The notes beneath the pieces were generated by a model. It was not told the origin of the DNA. It ran no database searches and saw nothing but the letters and a program-made list of their open reading frames with translations. DNA of 64,000 nucleotides from Thysanoteuthis rhombus (taxonomy: Eukaryota > Mollusca > Cephalopoda > Oegopsida > Thysanoteuthidae), in assembly GCA_963457665.1 (NCBI GenBank), contig OY735207.1, positions 57,648,613-57,712,612 on the forward strand, in the 5' to 3' direction. Below are positions 34,815 to 45,984 of the stretch, in pieces. Position numbers and translations under genes: made by a program. The first letter of the stretch is position 1; each line of letters starts with the position of its first letter.

Positions 34815-36432
34815 ATTGAAAACAAATAACCAGCATATTCAAGGAAAATGGAGATTTAACTACGGACAGAGACAGGATTGTCGAACGTGCCAAAGAATTG
34901 TTTCGAAAACCCTATTCATCCAAACAAGGACTACAAAACAATGAACAGGATACGCAAGACGTAAACAATCAACTCAAGGGTTTCCCTGGAGTAACCCTGG
35001 AGGAGGTGAAACGAGCCATAAAATAGACCAAAAAAAGAAATGCCCTCATCGACCAACTTGGAAAAGCGGGTAAGATCATCTCGAGAGAACTGGCTGTCCT
35101 ATCCAAATTTTGTCTACAACGAAGTAAAGTCCCAGATGACTGGAGTACTCCAATCATTATGCCTTTATATGAAAAAAAGGAAACCGAAGAGATCTGAACT
35201 ACCGACCAATAAGCTTACTCATACAAACCTTTCACAAAATCATCACCTACCGACTCACAAAAACACTAGGTGAAAACTTACCTCAAGAGCCAGCTGATTT
35301 TAGAAGAAGCTACTCGACCATTGACCACCTACATTTGATGAATCATCCAAAAGAAAAAGTAGAAGAATATTAGCTCTCACTCGCTGTAGCATTTATCGAC
35401 TTCATAAAGGCCTTCCACTCGATCATGTTGGCGATCACTCTACAAGGTGTAGATCGAGGACATGTCGAAGTACTGCTAAATATATAGTCACAGCAGCTCA
35501 TTCATCCGGCTACATAAAGACTTGGGGTCTTTTCAGCTCAAAAAAGGGGTAAGATAAGGTGATATGAGTTTACTCAAATTTTTTACAGCCTGCCTCAAGA
35601 TGATCTTCAGAAGACTAGACTAGGACAATAAAGGAATCAAAATAAATGGTGAATGTATGAACAAACCCAATTTTGTAGACAACATTGCCCGTTTTTCAGA
35701 GGACTTACAAAACCCCCAACCAATGCAAATGAACTAAATGAAAAGAGCAAGAAGGTTGGCCTACACATGAACTTCAGCTAGACGGGGATCATGTACAACG
35801 ATCATGTCAAAAATGAGAACACTAAAATTGAAGACACAGAACTGGAAAAAGTAGATCAATACATCTACCTAAGACAACAAATTATAATGAAATCCTCGAA
35901 CGAAAAAGAAATCAAGCAAAGAATCACACTAGGATGGCAAGCCTTTGGCAGAGCGAGCTCAAACAGTGTAGATCCTCATAATCCTGAAAAAAGTGTGTAC
36001 CACCAATGCATCCTCCCAATGATCAATTATGGAGCTGAACTATATGACTTTGCCAAGAGACAATGCAACATGCACTTGAAAGAGTTATGTTGAATGTCAC
36101 ATCGATAGACCACAATACAGGAAATATATCCAGGAGAAGACAAGAGTCAAAGACATCGTAAAATCTATTAAAAACCTCAAATAGCAATGGGCTGGCTATG
36201 TTGCGAGAATGGAAGGCAACTGATGGACATTGTGACTTAAGGCATGGGTCCCCAGAGATCATTTTGCGCAATCACGGCCGGCACACTACTAAATAGAAAG
36301 ATGGGCTAGACAAATTCAGAGAGTATTGGCTCTGCAACACCAACAACAGAGAAATGTAGCGAATCCTTGGGAATGTCTATGTTCAACAACCAACGTTATG
36401 ACACTGATTGATGATGATGATGATGATGATGA
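34815..36432 (+). mobile_element. RTE-like retrotransposon, longest copy (RT to 3' tail)
   Basis: Translation with stops and shifts covers the pre-RT linker (FKENGDLTTDRDRIVERAKE), RT fingers (GVTLEEVKRAIK; RELAVLSKFCLQRSKVPDDW), a block near the palm (FIRLHK, with KKG-R-GD shifted), the region where F-A-D-D is expected (KPNFVDNIARFS, so the second Asp is Asn), DTELEKVDQYIYLRQQI, EIKQRITLGWQAFGRASSNS, CILPMINYGAELYDF and the W-A-G-Y-V-A-R-M tail. It ends TGATGATGATGATG. The endonuclease domain is absent (5' truncation), and at least five in-frame stops make it dead. Confidence 0.93.
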
Positions 36433-36529
36433 TCACATGTCTTAGTAGTCTTCAATTTCAAATACTTTTTCAAAATTGACGATCTTTATATATTTATTCT
36501 AACATTGAAAATGTGAGAAAAATTATTTT

Positions 36530-36960
36530 CTATGACATATTATGCTTCATTGGTACAGCCAGCTCAAACTTCACGAGCATGAAAAAAAAAAGAGAAAACT
36601 GAGAACCATGCAACATACACTGGAGAGAACGTGCTTGGCATCATATGGAGTGACCAAAAGACAGCACAATATATGAAAGCAAAAGCCTGAATCAGAAATA
36701 GCATCAAAGAAATTGCAAGAATGTCAGACGACCCCTGGACATCACGACTCACAACACGGATTCCATGATATCGTACGAGGAATACTGAGCGGCAAAAAAA
36801 AAAAATGAATGCGAGACCAGCTTGACAAGTTCAGATATTATTGGCTGGACGACGACCATGATATGAAGATGAGAAAAATTTGGAGGAAGGTCTATGTTCA
36901 AGGATGAACGATGACAGTAATGATGATGACGATGTCGATGGAGAAAGGTCTATGGATGAT
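36530..36960 (+). mobile_element. RTE-like tail fragment
   Basis: Landmarks GAGAACCATGCAACATACAC, TGGAGTGACCAAAAGACAGC, GAATGTCAGACGACCCCTGG and GGAGGAAGGTCTATGTTC, then ATGATGATGACGATG. The segment coding W-Q-W-A-G-H-V is missing: the text jumps from ATAGCATCAAAGAAA to TTGCAAGAATG, an internal deletion. Confidence 0.85.
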
Positions 36961-37274
36961 CGAACGCGTCAAAAGTGATACTTTTTGATCAATTATTGTA
37001 ATATTTTGTTTTATTAAACTAGACTTATTTCTACTTGTTGCCCAATATATTTATTTTCAAAAAGGCAAAACAAACTGTTACGATATTTCATCTGATAATG
37101 ATTATAGAGACTCACCATTAAAATAAATACTTGAACAACTGTACCATCAAAGAATAGATATGGCCAGAATAAATCATATTCATAATATCATTAGCGTTTG
37201 CCCAAGAAAACTTGTAGAATAGAGTAAAAAAAATCTTCTCCTTAATTTGTATAATTCGCCAAGCAATCTTATTT

Positions 37275-37880
37275 TTTTTCGACTACATATTTAGTATGTG
37301 ATGGAGATCCATTTTGTGAGACTTAATGTCCAGCTGATGTCTGAAATTCATGCTATTTACCCAGCCCATTGCCATTTGAGTTTTCTGATGGATTCTTTGA
37401 TATATCTGACTCCTGTTTTTCCTTAATAAACTGTGCTGTCTTGTGATGTCTCTATGCGATGTTGAGCACGATTTTTTGTCGTGCATATTTTTCAGTTTCA
37501 TGTTTTTCAGTTTTGATTACTTTCCAGGTTTCAGGTCCATAGGTGACTATCAATTGCATGCATTGGTGGCCAGCACTTCCTCTTAGAACTTATGGGATTT
37601 TCTCGTTCTTGGAGGTTTGGCATGCTCGACCAAAATCCTACCAACATAGTGTGATTCTTCTGATTCCCTCTTCTTTCGAAAATTTCATTGACATTCGTTT
37701 GTTTATAATTGAAAACGTGTCAACTTTTACTAAATTGCCCACCGAATCCTTCATTTGATCGACAAGGGTTGCTGGGTTCTCCTAATCATAAACTCCTATA
37801 TAGTAGTAATACTTACACCTGGCGTACTATTTGCATGGCGTGGACATAGCAGATGTCCCTTTTCAAACTATTTTATCTTG
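37275..37880 (-). mobile_element. RTE-like tail fragment, inverted
   Basis: On the minus strand, frame 37283-37501 reads RDITRQHSLLRKNRSQIYQR, then IHQKTQMAMGWVNSMNFRHQ, i.e. the D-K-T-x-Q-Y-I-R-E-K and W-A blocks in shifted frames. Further upstream on that strand are the Y-G-P-E-T-W-K block (37530-37560) and a G-x-A-S block (about 37590-37600). No (GAT)n tail is present. It faces the 36.5-37.0 kb copy tail to tail. Confidence 0.85.
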
Positions 37881-37889
37881 TAATGCTGC

Positions 37890-38498
37890 AACGTAATACA
37901 AGCTATGACACACGATGCAAGACCCGGAAACATAATGATGTCCGAATGCAAAACTTTTTTAAATATCAATTTCTATTCATATAGGAAAAGTATTGTCTCA
38001 CTTATCACGATGCAAAAGGCATTAAACCTCTCTTTCAGTATCATTTCACCATCTCTCTTGTTTCGATTATGTTTTGACTTTCACTAGTCCAGCAGCAGTT
38101 ACGTCGATATGAAGAAATAGAATAAACACCTGAGGAAAAAAACCTGAACTTGTATAGAAGATACTGCAGATGTAGACCTCTAGATATCATCCATATTTGT
38201 CCAACATTGCACAGAAGACCATCGACATATTTGTGTGTAGATATATAGCAAAAAGTTAAAAAATAAATAATGCCTTTATTTCATAATTTTTACATGATCG
38301 TGTATAGATATCAGTTGGTATATTTCTCTTTGTTTTTTTTTCCAGCTAATCTAGTTAGTTCTGTCTCTAAGTCAGGTAGACTTGTGTTAAAATACTCATA
38401 TTTTGTTATGGAGAAGTTGAGTAAACTAGAGCTTGGTTAGTACATATGTAAGTTATATCAGTATTAGTATCATGGTACATTGTACGCATGATTGTCAT
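37890..38498. other. unassigned sequence
   Basis: No supportable feature. Confidence 0.4.
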
Positions 38499-38500
38499 AT

Positions 38501-38791
38501 TCACAGTACATCCCACAAATATAGGAATCCATTTCTTCGGTGTCTGCAAACTCCCAAGCTTGCCAAGTGACCGAGGATTAATCTTTGTGATTTTTTATGT
38601 CCCTTCCCCCTCACAAAAGTACCAGGATGGCTAGGTTGTTTAGTGTTTGTTGAAATTATAGATTGACTGGCAGCATCAATTACAGCCATTAATGGCACAG
38701 CTTGCTCTACGTCAGCCATAGTTACCAAGGCTTTGCTAAATATTTTTCCATAACAATTGAGATAAAGGTTCCGGCAAGATAATAACCGCAC
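38501..38791 (-). other. coding-like open frame, unidentified
   Basis: This 96-codon frame has balanced composition (VTMADVEQAVPLMAVIDAAS, then SHPGTFVRGKGHKKSQR) and no low complexity. I recognise no domain, and there is no clear start context or splice signal. It could be a retropseudogene or mobile-element fragment. Function is unknown. Confidence 0.22.
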
Positions 38792-39581
38792 TAATTAGTC
38801 TGTATTATTGTTGCTGTAATATTTTCGAAAGAAATCATTGATTAGTAATGAGCAATACTTGATTAGTTTGAGCAGATAACATTCTGATAACAATGCAACG
38901 ATCGAATCGGCAGAAAACGGACGCCGTTGGATTCTGATGTGAAACGATTGGATTGTTCGGTTGGCTAAAAGCAAAATAAACTGGAGAATAAAGCTTTTTC
39001 CTCATTAAGTACAGGTTGTTCAAAATGTTTAATAACCTATCGCGCTCTTTTACCGGGTGCATCGAGATTTAGTGCACTTATTAACTTTGGAAGCCTGTTG
39101 TTCTTCATGTGTGACTGAGATTTACTTGTAATCGATATGGCGACACAGCTACAAAATTTCAGTTATGAAATATCAGTATCTCAAAACGAGGCGTCAGATT
39201 GAACGATAATACTAAAGACTGCCTCTTCGTCGTCTCCCACAATGGGGAGCCAATACGAAGCTGGATAGAAATAAGAGAGAAAGAACATGATCCATAAGGG
39301 AATAGATCCTGGGGGAGAAAAGAGACGGAGAGGAACAGAGCAAAATTCATTTGTTGCTACGTTTATAATTCAATACAACTTCACGCTGTTCGTCCAAATA
39401 TCGTTTTGCGTTTCAAAGATAAGAAGTCTCTCTCAGTTAAAAGGGGGAATAAACGAGATATGTTTTTTTTCAAACTACTGTCCAAATTTGGAATCGACTT
39501 TGCTTTCTTTTGTAACAAGAATAAGTACAACAAGAATAATCCTCCACAAAATCAGGGAAGTAAAAGTTTGCATTATCTTAC

Positions 39582-39658
39582 CCGGTTCTAAAATTGCAAC
39601 AATCTGATTGGTAGTCGGATCCCTTATTGGTTGAGCTAATTTAGCGAGTCTTACATTT
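39582..39658 (-). other. candidate internal exon, unidentified protein
   Basis: On the minus strand a T-rich tract ending CTTATCTTGGTAG precedes an open 77-nt segment (NVRLAKLAQPIRDPTTNQIV then AILEPG), which ends at a strong donor-like G|GTAAGAT. The composition is protein-like. No second exon with matching phase is evident, so this remains a weak prediction. Confidence 0.27.
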
Positions 39659-39699
39659 CTACCAAGATAAGCAAAAAAAATTTTTTCTATCATTCTAAT

Positions 39700-40698
39700 G
39701 AATGAATTCTTCTACAAAATTAACATTTCCCAGCAGTGATCTGAAATCAAGACTAAATGATCGGACGGCTGGTGTCTTACCGACTGAGGAGAACTGTAAA
39801 GTCTTGAAAGGTAGAGTTTTACGTATCAACTGAATTAATCTTACAAACACGCAAAGGCTTATTTCATTCTAAGGAATGAATACTTCTGTACTGAAAAAAT
39901 ATATTTTTATGATATTTTCCATTTATTACATAGACATTACAAAAGTTTCAGTAACCATCATCAGTCAAAATATAAGTTCGGGGGGAGTTTGACTCAGCAG
40001 CAGCCAGGCTTGTCTACACATTATTTTTGCCTTGTTGTTACTGCATGCATGGGCAGAAGGAAATAGTTGCACAACCTATGTTTTCATGCACACCTTTTTT
40101 CTTCTCAGTTATTCCATCTGAAGATTCAATAATCTTCTAACTCAACATGAAACCTTTTCCCACCGAAAAACAATTCAATTTTCTTTGTTATTTTTTTCCC
40201 ATTTGAGCTTGGAGGACTATAGTGAGATGAGGACAACACCTCATCTCAACGTCACCTTTTTCTTATTGTTGAAGTACAAAACTGGAATTGACTTTCAATT
40301 TTCTACCGTAACAATTTTTCCTCAAGGCTTATGTATACTGTGATTTAAACATACGACCAATCGATTGCCAGTGGGCAGCCAACTGACTGATCTTATCATC
40401 ACCATTGCCTGAGCCCAATCAACAGAACAGTTTGGAAAACGCTCCCCACTCTGTGACCCGTTCCTTACTTTCATGACACCGGCTCGGGGTGGGGTAGACT
40501 ACCTCAATTTAGGATTAGTAGCGTCAGTCGACTAGATGGTTTGTCAATCAAGACTGAATGTTCTGGATTGTCATTTATTCATTCATAGTTTGGGGAAGAA
40601 AAAGTCATGCCTATCCCAAAGGAATTAGTACCAAGTGAAAGCCAACAGCTCTGTTCATGTTTTTTCCAAGTTTTTGTTGTTGAAAGTTTTGTTTTTTT
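39700..40698. other. unassigned sequence
   Basis: No supportable feature. Confidence 0.4.
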
Positions 40699-40699
40699 C

Positions 40700-40960
40700 A
40701 ATGATAAGCACTTCACAAAATGCAAGTAACTTATTCATTGATCAGCCCCTGATTTTCAATTTTTTCTCAAATGACCGATCCCAACAGGTGACAGTGGTCA
40801 TCTGAGGTTTTCTATCGACCGAGTAACCCGACCAGTTTTCATCCGAATTAAAAATTTTGGGGGTTGTTTTTCCCTGACTGTAAATATCTATTTTGTAGAC
40901 TTCTTTCTGGTGCTGTCAAAAAGTGTTCCAAGTTTAGCAACATTTTTTCATCTTTAATAA
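40700..40960 (+). repeat. dispersed repeat family G, copy 3
   Basis: Contains AACTTATTCATTGATCAGCC, then CCGATCCCAACAGGTGACAG, then CTATCGACCGAGTAACCCG, all family landmarks. It is followed by TAGACTTCTTTCTGGTGCTG, a second partial occurrence of the upstream landmark, so the next unit may begin here. Confidence 0.6.
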
Positions 40961-41329
40961 ACAATAAGTTTTATTCTCCCCAAGGAAAAATAAATTTCTT
41001 TTTCAAGAGTTTTATTTCTATTTTTTAACCTGATCGAAATGAAGATGTCATTTTCTTGATGATACCATATTCAATAAAAGTAGTTTATTTTCTGAAACAA
41101 TTTGTTTGTATCGGAAACAGTCAATATAGATTTCGCCAGTTTCTAAGTGACTTAGCCTGGCTGCTGGCTATGTTTGAGTCACGCATAGTGGTTGCATCAA
41201 TGGATCTAAAGGGCTGCAAATTCGATTTTAATTACATTTCCTCCTTGTTATGTGCAGAAAAATGTCTCCAGCCAAACATCTCTCCATATACACACACGAA
41301 AAAGATTTTGAGATTTGGTCGGGATCGAA

Positions 41330-41560
41330 TGTAAGTTTATGCTTGATAAGTCCTTTAATATGTGTCAGACAGCGTTCTCGCTTATGTTTCAAAAATTCAG
41401 ACTTCTTTCTCTGTGATCACCAGCTGACAAAAAGAGTAGTAACTTGTTCATTGATCACCCCTTTTTTCAGATTTTTTTTCTCTTCTTTTGATCTACCAAT
41501 CCAAAATCGCCAGGGGAAGTTCGTCATGTGACTGTTTCTTTCGAATGACTAACCATACCT
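41330..41560 (+). repeat. dispersed repeat family G, copy 4 (partial)
   Basis: AAAATTCAGACTTCTTTCTC, TGATCACCAGCTGACAAAAA and GTAACTTGTTCATTGATCAC line up with the same landmarks at 55.95 kb. The second GATCACCCC and the ATGCTGCCAAA block are missing. Confidence 0.6.
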
Positions 41561-41975
41561 GTATATTGAGAATTTTTTTGTTTTTGTTGATTTCGATCAT
41601 TTTTTTTTTTTGTGATTACTTCATTCAATTCTTCATAACGTGTTACGCATTTTCTTGTTCTTTTTTTTTTCTTCATCTCGATTTTTTTATTTTTTTTCAT
41701 TTAAAGGTTAGTATTCCTCAAGCAGACGGTGCGAGCTTCCTGTCTTTACCATCGCATCTATCAACGAAGGCGTAATCGAATTTGGAACAATAGGGACGGA
41801 GGGTGGGGAGTGGGAGTATTGAAAAAATAAGATGAAGAAATGTTGAGCAGGAAATTGAATGTGAAACTAACTCGCAAAATAGTTTTTTTGAATAATTCTT
41901 TTTCAAATGTGTTATCTTTACACGTTTTAAAACAGGTATAGACATTAAAACTATCATCTCTCTTTTTCACTATCA
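41561..41975. other. T-rich unassigned sequence
   Basis: Poly-T and CT-rich stretch (41560-41700), then unassigned sequence. The open frames are compositional artefacts. Confidence 0.4.
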
Positions 41976-41978
41976 CTA

Positions 41979-41980
<2 letters not shown>

Positions 41981-42062
<82 letters not shown>
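41981..42062. repeat. compound microsatellite (CT)n(AT)n
   Basis: CT repeats followed by AT with one GTATATAT step. Confidence 0.97.
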
Positions 42063-42063
<1 letters not shown>

Positions 42064-42144
42064 GCGGGGTAATGCACATACACACACACATACATATGTA
42101 TCAGTATAAATATATACATAAACCTGTACTCATAAATGCGTTTT

Positions 42145-42312
42145 ATCAATTGGAACGCAATTCCAAATGACCTCCCGTGGTTAAAGGAAGAATGAGTCAC
42201 TCGGCATAGACAGTGTGAATAGAATGAACAATTTTAAGAAATGAGGCTGCTCTAGAATCTATTCACCGTTTAACAACGGGATATTATTTCCAATTGAATT
42301 TCAAATGATACA
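42145..42312 (+). mobile_element. fold-back/MITE-like element, copy 3, clearest inverted termini
   Basis: Left end CAATTCCAAATGACCTCCCG (from 42159) and the reverse complement of the right end, CAATTGGAAATAATATCCCG, remain alignable over about 36 bp, through GT(T/G)GTTAAA. The interior (GCATAGACAGTGTGAATAGA, AATGAGGCTGCTCTAGAATC) matches the 27.4 kb interior directly and the 28.1 kb interior inverted. No coding capacity. Transposase class unknown. Confidence 0.7.
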
Positions 42313-42389
42313 ACACATTCATGAATACTCTGTTGGCTTATATAATCAATCCTTGAGAGCAGATATATGTACGTATGTAAAAATATCCA

Positions 42390-42415
42390 TATATATATAT
42401 ACACACATATACATA

Positions 42416-42452
<37 letters not shown>

Positions 42453-42486
42453 GTGCATATATATATATATGTGTGTGTGTGTGTTT
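42390..42486. repeat. compound AT/GT microsatellite
   Basis: AT and CA runs, AT broken by ACGTGC, then GT. Confidence 0.95.
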
Positions 42487-42548
42487 ACATACATAAACAT
42501 ATAAAACCATGCAATCATATGTATATACATATATATAAACACGTGTAT

Positions 42549-42550
42549 GC

Positions 42551-42617
<67 letters not shown>
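42549..42617. repeat. AT microsatellite
   Basis: AT tract with one GTATAT step. Confidence 0.96.
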
Positions 42618-42622
<5 letters not shown>

Positions 42623-42673
42623 CTTATCAAACCTTTGATCGTTTTTGTGTACTATTTTACTGTGTATTCCTAC

Positions 42674-42676
<3 letters not shown>

Positions 42677-42750
<74 letters not shown>

Positions 42751-42755
42751 CATGT
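42677..42755. repeat. compound microsatellite (AT)n(AC)n(AT)n
   Basis: AC core flanked on both sides by AT. Confidence 0.96.
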
Positions 42756-42838
42756 GTGCGTGTGTATTTATATTGATTTGATCAAATGTTCATCTTCCGA
42801 ACGATCTTGGAATTCCATTTCATTGTGTATGTCTATGT

Positions 42839-42880
42839 ATACAGTGCGTGACAAAAATATATCAGTCAGAATTTTTGTAA
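42839..42880 (+). mobile_element. Tc1/mariner-type terminal repeat (one end)
   Basis: TATACAGTGCGTGACAAAAA begins at a TA dinucleotide, and its CAGTGC..GACAAAA form is the classic start of Tc1-like inverted repeats. It lies about 0.45 kb beyond the C-terminal end of the transposase relic at 43.3-43.9 kb. It is thus the expected 3' terminus. I did not find the matching opposite end. Confidence 0.6.
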
Positions 42881-43289
42881 GAGTGAGGAATATTATGGCA
42901 TTTTTCCCTTTAATTGCACTGCTGAATTCATGATTCGTTTCTCGTTTTTAATCTATATTCGTGTTCTTTGAACTTCATAAATGAAAATGATGAAAAGAAG
43001 CATCAAAAAATAATTGAGGGTTTAGGAATATTTTCAGAAGAAAAAATGAGTGTTTCGGAAGTATGTGATATTTTATTGAAAATGCAGGTTAAATCCGACA
43101 GCAGAAGTTAATGCAGTGAATACGTTTTGCCTGCACTTTTTTGCGAACAATATTGTTTGGATCCCGGATGTGGGCATTAACTTTTGTGAAGAAATTACTT
43201 ATTCATGTGCTATTGTATTTTCCCAGTTAAACTGAATTGCTGGTACTAAAACGTCTCGAGTGATTGGTATTCCTTTCAATTCTTCACCT

Positions 43290-43910
43290 GAAGCATTCAT
43301 CAGTCACCTAGAACGTTTTATATGATATTCAAATCGGGACAGTTGACTGACTAGTTTCGAATTTAGAATCCCTCACGGGGAAACCAATTTGGAACAGAAT
43401 TGGCAACATGGCATGGGCCATAATCATGCGGGAATATCCGATTACTATTCAGAACACCTCGGCCTCGTCCAACCTCCAATGGCGTGTATGAAACTCTCCC
43501 TTCTTAGCGATATGCAACCCAAAAAATATAATAAACAAACGGAATTTTACATCATGTTTCATTTCAACGTTTTCGATCCTTTCGGACCTTTCCCTCCAAA
43601 TATTCTTGATCCCAACTCTGGAAGCATTTTAAATGCTGCATTCATCAGTGAAAATTGCTTCCCTCTCTCTCCAATCACTTAGAGTCTTGACTTGTATTTA
43701 AAATAGAAGTCTCATCTACTTTTCACATCTTTAAAGCACTCAGGTGTGACTCTCCAGTATGACCTTCGGGTTCAAATGCCGCTTCATCCTCAATTCTTTT
43801 GAGGAATTCTTTGACACAAGATTGGCCAACCTTCGTATGTCCTTTTACATCGCGCTGATATACTTGTCATGGGCAGTCAAGCCCTTTTCACCATTGTTTT
43901 AACTCTATGT
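43290..43910 (-). pseudogene. Tc1/mariner transposase relic (DD34E type)
   Basis: The minus-strand translation runs NNGEKGLTAHDKYISAM, RRLANLVSKNSSKEL, then the first catalytic block REAIFTDECSI (Asp-Glu, 43638-43655), RVGIKNIWRERSERIE, HDVKFRLFIIFFGLH, then HDYGPCHVANSVPNWFPREG with the second Asp at 43423-43425, and NCPDLNII. Exactly 34 residues after the second Asp, where the catalytic Glu of P-D-L-N-P-I-E is expected, the codon is TAA (43318-43320). There are other stops and a shift in the middle. It is clearly a dead copy. The family is assigned from the D-E / D-x-x-P-C-H / P-D-L-N motif series. Confidence 0.88.
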
Positions 43911-44180
43911 ACAACGAGAGATTACATATCCTACCAGAAATCGGATAATCATTTTTTAATCAAAGAATCAGCATAATCATGCAAACACTTCAAAAAAATG
44001 ATATATCTCTCGAACATTCGATAATTGAAATCGATGTGGAACAAGCTTTTTCCCCCTGAAACCATGTATCTTATTATCATGAAAAGGCTACGATTAGTCC
44101 ATCGGACAATGTGCCTGGGAATTGCGACTGAATTTCTAACTGCTGCACAGAATTAAAAGTAATAATAAATGAACTGTAAC
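43911..44180. other. unassigned sequence
   Basis: Probably the 5' non-coding part of the Tc1-like relic. No terminal repeat is recognised. Confidence 0.35.
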
Positions 44181-44182
44181 AC

Positions 44183-44213
44183 ACATACACACTCACACAC
44201 ACACACACACACG

Positions 44214-44262
<49 letters not shown>
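44183..44262. repeat. compound microsatellite (AC)n(AT)n
   Basis: AC repeats with single interruptions, then AT. Confidence 0.97.
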
Positions 44263-44514
44263 AGACAGACAAACGGAGAAAGAGAGAATGAGGGTATTTC
44301 GAACGCCCGACAACACGCCTAGTTACTAGACATGATTTTTTGACCAATACATAATAGAATATTTTTTCTAAGTAAAGTTAATACTAGATCACATGTCTTC
44401 TACAATAGATGTGATATAACTTTTACAGGCGATGTATCGGTATAAAATCAAACATCAATGCCTTTGATGTATGTACCTTTCAGCCAATATGTTTAAAGCC
44501 GTTAGATCATTCTT

Positions 44515-44547
44515 CTCCTTCTCTCTCTTTCTCTCTCTCCCTCTCTA

Positions 44548-44615
<68 letters not shown>

Positions 44616-44640
44616 AGTGTGTGTTTGTGTGTATGTGTAT
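44515..44640. repeat. compound microsatellite (CT)n(AT)n(GT)n
   Basis: Interrupted CT, pure AT, then imperfect GT, in the same order as at 21.2 kb. Confidence 0.96.
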
Positions 44641-44859
44641 GTCCTGTATAAGTCAGCAATCCCAACCCAAAAGTCAAAAGCTTTTTCTTCAATTCAGATA
44701 TGTATTGTATTTGAACGGATCCATTTTACAATTATTTATTTTTTTATCACTGTTTTGACCCTGGAAGGCATCGATGCTGCAACGCTGTTGAACACATGAT
44801 CCTTGTCCTCAAATTGTATTTATTACTCCTTTCAAGTGATCTATGGCGGTGCAACTCTT

Positions 44860-45200
44860 TCATATCATAATATTCCACATATTCCTTACCGAATTGATGA
44901 TTTGTGAGCTTAGCTGGCATTCAAGAACACTGATGCTATGTTCCTTAATTTACTTCTTACACATTTAGTGGTATGGCATGGACCTTTATCCTGCATTAGA
45001 AAAATGATGCTGTTCATTATCAACATGAGTTGTTGTAGATGTGACTTCAAGGCAGCCGAAAACCTTTCTAAATTCATGGTCTCTTTTGCTGACAGAAAAT
45101 ACATACAAAATAGTACTGAAAAAGAAATCATGGAACTTGACATGACGTCGTGCTTTCGGAATAGCCACGAAGCTCACAGGACCTCTGTCCAAAAGAGGAG
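44860..45200 (-). pseudogene. second, different Tc1/mariner transposase relic
   Basis: Minus-strand translation includes RGPVSFVAIPKARRH, LMLIMNSIIFLMQDKGPCHT, TKCVRSKLRNIASVF and, after a one-base shift, ECQLSSQIINSVRNMWNIM. These correspond to the F-x-Q-D-N-A-P-C-H-T block (Asp at 44988-44990) and the W-P-A-N-S-P-D-L-N-P-I-E-N-M-W block. The codon at the Glu position reads AGG (Arg). Allowing the shift, the spacing between second Asp and Glu position is again 34. The sequence differs strongly from the 43.3 kb relic, so it is a separate family member. Confidence 0.78.
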
Positions 45201-45204
45201 ATGT

Positions 45205-45785
45205 GGAAAATTATCTAAATATGTATGTACCCTCTTAATGTGGGAGAGAGAGGAAGTGTGTGTGTTTTTTTCAAAACACAAATTAAATTTGGTTTGATCT
45301 TTAAGTAGTTGCCTGTTGAACAAGTTTAGTCCCGGATAGATGTGGCTCTTCTTTTCTCTGTCTCCTTTGTTGACACTCTTGGCTGGTCACCCCTAACAAA
45401 TAGCGTTCCAGTTTCTTCCCTCTGTCAGTTTTTTCGGTCTTTAACTGAGCAGGGGCTTTTAGCATAGTATCCAACGTTTTATGTAGTAAGATGAATTATT
45501 GACGGTTTCGTATTGAACAGTTTTTATTATTTACATATCTTTTGCTTGTATCTTCGTCGTTACTATTTAGAACAGTACTTTGCATTGTCTGAATTTCCAA
45601 AAATAAAAATGTCCATTATTCAACACATATTTAGAAACTATCGACAAAGAGTATTAGCTATGGACTATAATTATGGACTATCAGCTATTGACTATGAATT
45701 ATCAGACGATTAAAGTTTCTTCAATTTCTAAGTTGGTCTAGCTGTCCGACCCTGGCCATGTATGTATGATTTCATCTCACGTACA
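45205..45785. other. unassigned sequence
   Basis: The 66-codon frame at 45513-45713 (+) is Tyr-rich with no domain. Part of this may be the non-coding 5' side of the transposase relic. Confidence 0.35.
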
Positions 45786-45787
45786 GA

Positions 45788-45830
45788 CTACACTACAGGT
45801 CAGAAAATATTCACACCTATAGTATTTGAA
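45788..45830 (+). mobile_element. possible Tc1-like terminus (weak)
   Basis: CACTACAGGTCAGAAAATATTC resembles a Tc1-type inverted-repeat start (TACAG..CAAAA.ATTC). Orientation points to the right, away from the transposase relic, so it would belong to another, non-autonomous element. Confidence 0.25.
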
Positions 45831-45984
45831 AAAACTTGAAATTTAAGTCTTATCAAATGTAAAAAATATCAGGTTACTTTTGTTTTTTGATACGCTCCAT
45901 ACATTCCAAAAAAAGTCGGGGCTCAATTTGTAATGGAGGTCTTTGCTAAATCGGAGTTTATTTTGTGCTGGCAACATTCACATT

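Noticed and set aside
34815..36432. Functional retrotransposon or host reverse-transcriptase gene
   Set aside because: Several in-frame stops, shifts, an Asp-to-Asn change at the expected palm motif and no endonuclease domain.
44077..44347. Minus-strand frames with Cys-Val runs
   Set aside because: They are translations of an AC/GT microsatellite.
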